Shown here one piece after another: positions 1-4,515 of a DNA stretch of 5,094 nt. The notes beneath the pieces were generated by a model that was not told the DNA's origin, ran no database searches, and was given only the letters and a program-made list of their open reading frames with translations. This DNA is from Thermoproteota archaeon (GTDB lineage Archaea > Thermoproteota > Korarchaeia > Korarchaeales > Korarchaeaceae), in NCBI GenBank assembly GCA_011042755.1, contig DRBY01000102.1, positions 1 to 5,094 on the forward strand. The letters are read 5' to 3'. The stretch's first letter is position 1. Each line of letters opens with the position of its first letter. The position numbers and the translations under genes are program-made.

Positions 1-168
1 CCTCTCTGGAATAATGAAGTCAGTGCCGAGGGGGAGGTGGGGGCCGTGGGCCTCCACGACCCCCACCGGAAGTATAGCCAAGTCCACCTCATCTAGCATC
101 TTCGCGAACTCCGTCCAGGTCAGGAGCCAAGCTCTCCTCTCTCTCCTCCCCTCCCCCAAAAACTTCAC
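1..168 (-). CDS. Creatininase-family amidohydrolase, N-terminal part (cut by left window edge)
   Basis: The first 56 codons of a minus-strand gene are present; the rest lies beyond position 1. The translation contains the motif LPVGVVEAHGPHLPLGTD (residues 33-50), the hallmark of the creatininase/creatinine amidohydrolase family. By alignment with the family, E39, H41 and D50 would be metal ligands. Members are cytosolic metal-dependent amidohydrolases; in archaea one member (ArfB) deformylates an early intermediate of riboflavin and F420 synthesis, but the fragment is too short to choose a substrate. The start is taken as GTG at 168-166, because an in-frame TAA lies just upstream (183-181) and this GTG overlaps the TGA of the preceding gene as GTGA, the usual sign of translational coupling. 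A TTG at 159-157 is the alternative. Residues 5-12 are arginine-rich and encoded by a 26-nt purine run. Family call firm; substrate unknown. Confidence 0.88.
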   Translation of the reverse strand, partial: MKFLGEGRRERRAWLLTWTEFAKMLDEVDLAILPVGVVEAHGPHLPLGTDFIIPER

Positions 169-1502
169 CTCAACCCGACTTTAGACAGGAACTCGTCGAT
201 AACGTCCTCCAAGTTGGGCCTGCCAATTTCCTGCAGCTCGTACCTGACGTGCACGGCTGGCTTATCTATCCTTAGGTACCTGCTGAGGTCCGTGGGAGTC
301 CCCAAGATCACTGAGTCGGCATCCGCGTTGTTGATAGTCTCCTCGAGCTCCCTCATCTGACGCTCGCTGTAGCCAACGGCGGGTAACACGGGCCCGAGGT
401 GTGTGTACTTCTCAAAGGCCTCCTTTATGGAACCCACCGCGTAGGGCCTCGGATCAACTATCTCGGCTGCTCCAAACCTCTTGGCCGCCATGTAGCCCGC
501 GCCGAATCCCATCTCTCCGTGCGTCACCGTGGGCCCATCCTCAACAACAAGCACTCTCTTGCCCCTTATCAGCTCAGGGGCGTCGACAGTGAGAGGCATC
601 GCGGCCTCGACTATGGTGGCCTTCGGGTTTACGCGGATGACGTTCGCCCTGACCAGCTCGATGTCGTCAGCCGAGGCCACGTTAACCTTGCTGATCACGA
701 TGACGTCTGCGGCCCTGACGTTTACTGAGCCCGGCCAATAGGTCAGCTCGTGCCCGGCCCTCAGCGGATCGACTACCGTTATCCAGAGGTCGGGCACATA
801 GAACGGGAAGTCGTTGTTTCCTCCGTCCCAGAGTATGACGTCTGCCTCCTTCTCCGCCTCGCGGAGAATCTTCTCGTAGTCCACTCCTGCGTACACCACG
901 CTCCCCATCTTTATGTGGGGCTCGTAGTCCTCTCTCTCCTCGATCGTGCACTCGTGCTTGTCTAGATCCTCAAGCGAGGCAAACCTCTGGACCACCTGCC
1001 TCCTCAGGTCGCCGTAGGGCATTGGGTGCCTTATCACGACTACCCTGAGCCCTTTCTCCCTGAGTATCGAGACCACCCTCCTGCTGGTCGGGCTCTTGCC
1101 CGCGCCCGTCCTGGCGGCCGTCACAGCTATCACCGGCTTGTTAGACTTCAGCATCGTGCTCTTCGGCCCCAACAGCATGAAGTTGGCTCCGGCGGCCTGG
1201 GCTATGGCGGCCCTCTCCATCAGGTACTGGTGAGAGACGTCGCTGTACGCGAATACCACCAGGTCTACGTTCTCCCTCTCGATTATCTCCGGCAGATCTT
1301 CCTCCTTAAGTATGGGTATGCCGTCGGGGTAGAGGCTGCCCGCGAGCTCAGGAGGATACTTCCGCCCCCATATCTCGGGCAGCTGAGCGGCCGTGAAGGC
1401 CACTACCCTGTAGTTTGGGTTGTCTCTGAAGAAGACATTGAAGTTGTGGAAGTCGCGACCCGCGGCCCCCATAATGACGACTCGCCGAACCCGCTCACTC
1501 AT
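165..1502 (-). CDS. COG2403-type P-loop protein, annotated as cyclic 2,3-diphosphoglycerate synthetase (putative GTPase)
   Basis: The protein is about 445 residues, close to the size of the Methanothermus enzyme (about 460). Numbering from a GTG 9 nt upstream of the chosen ATG, a Rossmann-like N-terminal domain opens with MGAAGRDFHNFN (14-25). A P-loop follows, ARTGAGKS (133-140), in which the usual first glycine is alanine. WDGGNND (228-234) looks like a Walker B acidic site, and SKVN (274-277) sits where GTPases carry NKxD. In methanogens cPGS makes cyclic 2,3-diphosphoglycerate, a thermoprotectant, from 2,3-DPG with ATP. This subfamily is only distantly similar, so the name is a label rather than proof, and the nucleotide is uncertain. 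ATG at 1502-1500 is preferred because a TATTAAA box lies about 26 bp upstream (leaderless transcript) and GGTG (1512-1509) could also serve as a ribosome site; GTG at 1511 is the alternative. The TGA overlaps the creatininase-family start, so the two are probably cotranscribed. Confidence 0.88.
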   Translation of the reverse strand: MSERVRRVVIMGAAGRDFHNFNVFFRDNPNYRVVAFTAAQLPEIWGRKYPPELAGSLYPDGIPILKEEDLPEIIERENVDLVVFAYSDVSHQYLMERAAIAQAAGANFMLLGPKSTMLKSNKPVIAVTAARTGAGKSPTSRRVVSILREKGLRVVVIRHPMPYGDLRRQVVQRFASLEDLDKHECTIEEREDYEPHIKMGSVVYAGVDYEKILREAEKEADVILWDGGNNDFPFYVPDLWITVVDPLRAGHELTYWPGSVNVRAADVIVISKVNVASADDIELVRANVIRVNPKATIVEAAMPLTVDAPELIRGKRVLVVEDGPTVTHGEMGFGAGYMAAKRFGAAEIVDPRPYAVGSIKEAFEKYTHLGPVLPAVGYSERQMRELEETINNADADSVILGTPTDLSRYLRIDKPAVHVRYELQEIGRPNLEDVIDEFLSKVGLR

Positions 1503-1522
1503 GGGAGGCACCGGGCCATCCC

Positions 1523-1535
1523 GAGTTTAATACTC
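1523..1535. promoter_or_regulatory. Divergent, nearly palindromic TATA-box promoter between the cPGS-like gene and thiL
   Basis: The only A/T-rich patch in this intergenic gap reads GAGTTTAATACTC, with 4-bp outer arms GAGT/ACTC around a TTTAATA/TATTAAA core (1526-1532). Read on the minus strand, the box centre is about 26 bp before ATG 1502, as expected for a leaderless archaeal transcript. Read on the plus strand it would place a thiL transcript start near 1555, leaving a short leader with a possible ribosome site. A second A/T-rich stretch at 1536-1546 might instead serve thiL. The assignment rests on spacing only. Confidence 0.55.
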
Positions 1536-1556
1536 AAAATCTTTAGCTGCATCGCT

Positions 1557-1562
1557 GGGGAG
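1557..1562 (+). promoter_or_regulatory. Possible ribosome binding site for thiL
   Basis: GGGGAG ends 7 nt before the GTG at 1570. It partly matches the archaeal anti-Shine-Dalgarno sequence and supports this GTG as the start; no in-frame ATG lies nearer the conserved N-terminal motif than M20. Confidence 0.5.
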
Positions 1563-1569
1563 TCTTGCT

Positions 1570-2556
1570 GTGGAAGTAGTCAGAGAGGAAGACGTCATTC
1601 GAAGGCTATCTTCGATCTCTAATGCCATGAGGGGCGGTGTTCTTCCCCTTGGCCTAGACGACGCGGCCGCCCTAGAGCTAAGGGGGACGTACGTGGTCAA
1701 CGTAGACACAGTCAGCGAGGGCAGCGACCTCCTCCCTGGAATGACGTTAAGGCAGCTAGCCAGGAAGATCGTCGTGCAGACCTTCTCTGACATCGCTGCA
1801 AAGGGGGCGAAACCAGCCTACTTTCTGATCTCGCTCTGTCTCCCGAGGAAAGCAAGGAAAGAGGATATTGACGAGATTGCGCTTGGCCTAGACTGCGGAT
1901 TGAGTGAGGTAGGTGGTCTGCTAATTGGTGGAGATGTGGACTCCTCTCAAGAAATCATCATGACAGGCGTTGGCATAGGGCTGTGCGATCGACAACCGAT
2001 TCCACGAGGCGGCGCAAGACCTGGGGACGTGATCGCCGTGACTGGGTACTTCGGGCTAACGTGGCTGGGATACAGGGTCGTTGTTGGCAGGCTCAGTCCG
2101 CCGAAGGATCTGAGAGAAGATGCAATTAGATCCGTGTATGAGCCAAAGGCAGCCATCAGTGAGGGAGCGCTCCTAGGAATGGTAAGCGGGGTTCACGCCT
2201 GCGCAGACAGCAGCGACGGGCTCTACAAGACGCTTCACTCCATATCTCTGGCCAGCCGCGTGAAGATAGTGGTTGAGGAGCTTCCAATAGAGGACAGACT
2301 CAGGGAGTACCTGCTCGACATGGGACTAGACCTTGTGGAGGCGGCGTTCTACGGCGGAGAGGAGTTCCACCTCGTGGTCGCAGTGGACCCGAAATCCTTC
2401 CCGACTCTGGCGAGCGAGTTCAAGAAGAGAGGGCTCAAGTTAATGAAGATTGGCCAAGTCGCTGAGGGCTCTGGCGTCTTCCTAAGAACGCCTGCTGGCT
2501 TAGTCCGGCTGAGAGAGGGCGGGTGGGATGCAGTCAGAGACGAGCTACAGAGGTAG
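1570..2556 (+). CDS. thiL: Thiamine-monophosphate kinase ThiL
   Basis: ThiL phosphorylates thiamine monophosphate with ATP to give thiamine diphosphate, the last step of cofactor synthesis, in the cytosol. At 328 residues the protein has the usual family length, and the AIR-synthase-type motifs appear in order: DDAA (30-33), VDTVSEG (45-51), SDIAAKGAKP (73-82), IGGDVDSS (119-126), PGD (151-153), ADSSDGL (212-218) and GGEEFHL (262-268). The aspartates that hold magnesium in ThiL (D30, D31, D46, D74, D122 and the SSDG aspartate) are all present. The residue before DD is leucine, where most ThiL proteins have glycine. The C-terminus lacks the cysteine motif of HypE, and no selenophosphate-synthetase N-terminal signature is seen. 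The start is GTG. The gene stands alone on this strand, with no other thiamine genes or THI-box leader in view. Its last 12 bp overlap the convergent hydrolase gene. Confidence 0.93.
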   Translation: MEVVREEDVIRRLSSISNAMRGGVLPLGLDDAAALELRGTYVVNVDTVSEGSDLLPGMTLRQLARKIVVQTFSDIAAKGAKPAYFLISLCLPRKARKEDIDEIALGLDCGLSEVGGLLIGGDVDSSQEIIMTGVGIGLCDRQPIPRGGARPGDVIAVTGYFGLTWLGYRVVVGRLSPPKDLREDAIRSVYEPKAAISEGALLGMVSGVHACADSSDGLYKTLHSISLASRVKIVVEELPIEDRLREYLLDMGLDLVEAAFYGGEEFHLVVAVDPKSFPTLASEFKKRGLKLMKIGQVAEGSGVFLRTPAGLVRLREGGWDAVRDELQR

Positions 2557-2561
2557 CTCGT
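2540..2561. repeat. Perfect inverted repeat spanning both stop codons of the convergent thiL and MBL-fold genes
   Basis: Two 9-bp arms, ACGAGCTAC (2540-2548) and GTAGCTCGT (2553-2561), flank a 4-nt loop AGAG. Each arm carries the TAG stop of one gene: thiL at 2554-2556 on the plus strand and the hydrolase at 2547-2545 on the minus strand. Both messages could therefore fold a hairpin at their 3' coding ends. Archaeal termination normally depends on T-runs rather than hairpins and none follows here, so a terminator role is not claimed. Confidence 0.8.
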
Positions 2562-3237
2562 GGCACTTGCCGTCCTCTGGGATGATCACCTTAACTGAGC
2601 TCAGCGCTACCTGAGCGCGCTCTCTGAACAGCGTTACCTCTTCCGGATAGCCGTGTATTGGTACCACCACGGTCGGGCTCATTATTCTGGCCATCCTGAG
2701 AGCGTCGTTCACGCTGGCCGTGGGTGAAGGGCCGCCCACAGGAACGAAGGCTACGTCCACCGGAGAGAAGGCCTCGAATGCGCTCGAGAAACCAGAATCA
2801 GATCCGTGGAAAACTGCTAGCCGGTCCATCTCGAAGAGGAAAACCAGCGGGTGGAGTCCCGGGTGAACTGAACGCAAAGCGTGTATCCTGAGACCATCCA
2901 AGTCGACGGACTCTCCGGCCTTGAGCCTCACCATCCTCTCATCTGCAACCAGCCTTCTTAGATCCTTGAACACGGTCTTGTTTGTGACCACGGCCGCTCC
3001 CGTCTTCCTAGCCAGGTCCACAATGAGGTCTCTGTTGTAGTGGTCCGTGTGCTCGTGAGTGATTGCGATCACGTCTAGTTCCTCTATGGCCTCCGCCTCT
3101 TCGGCGGTGAAGGTTTGGCCAGGATCAACGAGGACTTTGGCCTCGCCCAGATTCAAGAGGACACAGGCTGGAAACCGATAGTAGAACGTGAGGTGAGTGC
3201 TCAGCACCCGCTGAAGGTTTTCTATCCTCGAACTCAA
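2545..3237 (-). CDS. Metallo-beta-lactamase-fold hydrolase (UlaG/Lactamase_B_3-like)
   Basis: This is a 230-residue cytosolic protein with no signal peptide. The metal-site motifs of the fold occur in order: THEHTDH (60-66, HxHxDH), a histidine in SVHP (H125), an aspartate in HGSDSG (D147) and a final histidine in PIHG (H195). This supports a complete dinuclear metal site, probably zinc. The compact size and the early GEAKVLVDPG strand fit the UlaG-like, UPF0173-type branch, whose archaeal members mostly have no known substrate. It lacks the extra beta-CASP domain of RNA-processing members. The start is TTG at 3237-3235. It overlaps the TGA of the cyclophilin-like gene (TTGA) and has a strong GGAGG 8 nt upstream, so it is probably translated as the second gene of that operon. 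The 3' end overlaps thiL by 12 bp. Fold certain, reaction unknown. Confidence 0.9.
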   Translation of the reverse strand: MSSRIENLQRVLSTHLTFYYRFPACVLLNLGEAKVLVDPGQTFTAEEAEAIEELDVIAITHEHTDHYNRDLIVDLARKTGAAVVTNKTVFKDLRRLVADERMVRLKAGESVDLDGLRIHALRSVHPGLHPLVFLFEMDRLAVFHGSDSGFSSAFEAFSPVDVAFVPVGGPSPTASVNDALRMARIMSPTVVVPIHGYPEEVTLFRERAQVALSSVKVIIPEDGKCHELPL

Positions 3238-3635
3238 TCTTCCTTCCTCCTTATCTCAGCAGTCTGGCCTGTCGCCGCAGATTCCAAGACCTCGATCCCG
3301 CTGACGACCTTCCCGAGGGGGAGAGCTGGGGCTGGGAGCTTTACCCTATCAAGCGCGATCAACACGGCGCTCTTGGAGGGGACAAAGGCCACCTCGCCTC
3401 TCCTTAGCTCCCTCTTCTCCTTCTCCAGCTTTGAGCACATCTCAACGAACAGGTAAACCTGATTACCATCCCTGACGACCAGCGCCTTCATCGGCAGATT
3501 TCTGTAGAATCTCTCGGCAGTAAGAGGCGATAGGTGCCTCTTTATCTCAAGCTCAACACTGCCCGATGGCAATTTCACCTCTACAGAGTAGCTCTCAATT
3601 GAGTTGACCAGGCCCCACACCTCCCCAGGCCTCAA
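3234..3635 (-). CDS. Cyclophilin-like fold protein (TM1367/DUF369 type), function unknown
   Basis: This is a small soluble protein of up to 133 residues. From memory of the family, the C-terminal half resembles Thermotoga TM1367: RRGEVAFVPSKSAVLIALD (78-96) matches its 'GDVGYWPPGKALCLFFG' segment, and LPLGKVVSGIEVLES (105-119) matches 'NVIGKIVEGLEDLKK'. The N-terminal part alternates short strands (18-32, 50-64) with one helix (37-46), consistent with the closed beta-barrel of these proteins. The fold is like cyclophilin, but peptidyl-prolyl isomerase activity is not established for this branch. The start is uncertain: TTG 3635 gives the longest form and has a roughly 10-nt leader without a ribosome site, while GTG at 3620 is preceded at 9 nt by GAGG. 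Either start follows a good TATA box at 3669-3674. It is the first gene of a two-gene operon with the MBL-fold hydrolase, suggesting a shared but unknown job. Confidence 0.8.
   Translation of the reverse strand: MRPGEVWGLVNSIESYSVEVKLPSGSVELEIKRHLSPLTAERFYRNLPMKALVVRDGNQVYLFVEMCSKLEKEKRELRRGEVAFVPSKSAVLIALDRVKLPAPALPLGKVVSGIEVLESAATGQTAEIRRKED
3246..3250 (-). promoter_or_regulatory. Strong ribosome binding site for the MBL-fold hydrolase
   Basis: On the minus strand GGAGG lies within the last codons of the cyclophilin-like gene, 8 nt before TTG 3237. It decides the unusual TTG start and explains how the second gene is translated without an intergenic gap. Confidence 0.8.
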
Positions 3636-3666
3636 AAAGCGGGGCCAGTAATAGCGGCCTGGGGGA

Positions 3667-3677
3667 CCTATAAATCC
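3667..3677 (-). promoter_or_regulatory. TATA-box promoter for the cyclophilin-like/MBL-fold operon
   Basis: Minus-strand GGATTTATAGG contains TTTATA (3674-3669). Initiation about 26 bp downstream would fall near 3645, roughly 10 nt before TTG 3635 or 25 nt before GTG 3620. It lies in the 98-bp gap after the eS25 gene, so the operon need not depend on the eS25 promoter. The rest of the gap (3636-3733) holds no other recognisable element beyond a short run of four Ts on the minus strand near 3712-3715, too weak to call a terminator. Confidence 0.6.
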
Positions 3678-3733
3678 GTTTTTGTAGAGATGATAAACCA
3701 GTTAGAGGAGCAAAATCGTTGCGATCCCTTGGA

Positions 3734-3973
3734 CTAAGCCTTGGCGCCCTTGTATATCCTGAGCCTTGAGTTCCCATCGACGTAGACCACGAGACCCTCC
3801 TTCTGGAATTCTCTGAGGAGCTTCCGGGCAACGCTTACTCTTATGTCGTACTTCAGCGCTAGCGACTGAGGCGTAACTACCTTTGCTCTCTGAACGTACT
3901 TCCTGATCTCCTCAAGCTGCTCAGGAGTGACCTCTATGGCCCGCACCTTCTTCTCTAAGGACTGCGCGCTCAT
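3734..3973 (-). CDS. Small-subunit ribosomal protein eS25 (S25e), short form
   Basis: The 79-residue protein is a winged helix matching archaeal and eukaryotic eS25: VTPQSLALKYDIRVSVARKL (33-52) corresponds to the conserved 'ITPSVLSERLRINGSLARRA' helix-turn-helix, followed by LLREFQKEGLVVYV and a final strand SRLRIYKG (69-76). eS25 is a 30S-subunit protein. It is found in TACK archaea and eukaryotes and is generally absent from Euryarchaeota, so it is the best taxonomic clue here. The long lysine-rich N-terminal tail of many homologues is missing, with only about 12 residues before the core; the upstream in-frame codons offer no start, so this is not a mis-set start. ATG 3973 is preceded by GGTG (3981-3978) and a TATA box about 33 bp upstream. 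A transcription factor with a winged helix is the alternative, but length and motif favour eS25. Confidence 0.87.
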   Translation of the reverse strand: MSAQSLEKKVRAIEVTPEQLEEIRKYVQRAKVVTPQSLALKYDIRVSVARKLLREFQKEGLVVYVDGNSRLRIYKGAKA

Positions 3974-4000
3974 GATGCACCAGCCTCTCCAACAGTCTCT

Positions 4001-4010
4001 CCATATTTGA
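4001..4010 (-). promoter_or_regulatory. TATA-box promoter for eS25
   Basis: Minus-strand TCAAATATGG (4010-4001) is centred about 26 bp before position 3980, predicting a message with a leader of only about 7 nt before ATG 3973. It is the only A/T-rich element at suitable distance on this strand. Confidence 0.5.
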
Positions 4011-4040
4011 GGTTTGTGGAGGCGCGCCTCGCGCTCTCGC

Positions 4041-4047
4041 TAATATA
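4041..4047 (+). promoter_or_regulatory. TATA-box promoter for the CoA-binding protein gene (probably leaderless)
   Basis: TAATATA is centred at 4044, about 26 bp before the GTG at 4069, the spacing expected when transcription starts on the start codon. No proper Shine-Dalgarno sequence precedes the GTG, which agrees with a leaderless message. Confidence 0.6.
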
Positions 4048-4059
4048 CCCATCTGGTAT
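4045..4059. repeat. Short inverted repeat between TATA box and start of the CoA-binding gene
   Basis: ATACC (4045-4049) and GGTAT (4055-4059) form 5-bp arms around a 5-nt centre. The position, overlapping the TATA box and just upstream of the predicted transcript start, would suit a repressor operator, but arms this short occur by chance. Confidence 0.25.
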
Positions 4060-4068
4060 GGTAACACC

Positions 4069-4503
4069 GTGGGACTGCCTCCTGTACCCAAAAACCTGAG
4101 AGAAATCATAGACGACTTCATCGATCGAGACAACAGCGTCGCAGTCGTGGGAGCCTCTAGGAATCCCGAGAAGTGGGGATACAAGCTATACAGGTTCTTC
4201 AAGTTGGCCGGATACCGGAGGGTCTACCCGGTCAACCCCAGCGCCGATAGCATTGACGGAGATGTAGCCTACCCCAGCCTAGCTAGCCTTCCTGAACCCC
4301 CAGATGTTGTTAATGTCGTAGTCCCGCCAAGAGTCGCCAGGCATGTGGCCAAAGAGGCGGCCAGGTTGGGATTGAAGAGGATCTGGTTTCAGCCAGGGTC
4401 TGAGGACGAGGAAGCAATAGGAACCTGCCTAAGCGCTGGAATGAAGGTGGTCTGGGGCGCGTGCATGATGGTTGAGAGCAGGAAGAGGGGGATCCTGCCC
4501 TGA
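4069..4503 (+). CDS. CoA-binding domain protein (YccU-like, CoA_binding_2)
   Basis: This is a single-domain Rossmann-fold protein of 144 residues, the normal length for stand-alone CoA-binding proteins. Landmarks in order are VAVVGASRNPEKWGYKL (24-40, the glycine-rich nucleotide loop), YPVNPS (53-58), DVVNVVVPP (79-87), IWFQPGSEDEEA (105-116) and a closing GACMMVES (130-137). The same fold forms the CoA-binding part of succinyl-CoA synthetase and ADP-forming acetyl-CoA synthetase, but the catalytic histidine domain and ATP-grasp are absent, so it is probably a ligand-binding or regulatory protein rather than an enzyme. GTG 4069 is chosen from TATA spacing; ATG 4058 is out of frame. The gene is divergent from eS25 and ends 12 bp before the convergent protease gene. 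No physiological role is assigned to this family. Confidence 0.9.
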   Translation: MGLPPVPKNLREIIDDFIDRDNSVAVVGASRNPEKWGYKLYRFFKLAGYRRVYPVNPSADSIDGDVAYPSLASLPEPPDVVNVVVPPRVARHVAKEAARLGLKRIWFQPGSEDEEAIGTCLSAGMKVVWGACMMVESRKRGILP

Positions 4504-4515
4504 GACTTTACCTCC

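Noticed and set aside
1512..1569. THI-box (thiamine pyrophosphate) riboswitch ahead of thiL
   Set aside because: The gap is only 58 bp and lacks the conserved THI-box sequences; there is no room for the aptamer.
1026..1622. Long plus-strand open frame (198 codons) opposite the cPGS-like gene
   Set aside because: Its translation is rich in Arg, His and Pro with no family motifs. It is antisense to a well-conserved gene and is explained by the codon bias of that gene.
2540..2561. Bidirectional intrinsic terminator
   Set aside because: The hairpin is real, but no T-run follows on either strand, and archaeal RNA polymerase terminates mainly at T-rich tracts. Kept only as an inverted repeat.
3115..3456. 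Plus-strand open frame opposite the MBL-fold/cyclophilin-like junction
   Set aside because: It crosses two real minus-strand genes, is low in complexity (Ser/Phe-rich at the end) and has no promoter or ribosome site of note.
3921..4202. Minus-strand open frame spanning the eS25/CoA-binding promoter region
   Set aside because: It overlaps the start of eS25 in another frame and is antisense to the CoA-binding gene. The translation has no recognisable domain and would cover both divergent TATA boxes.
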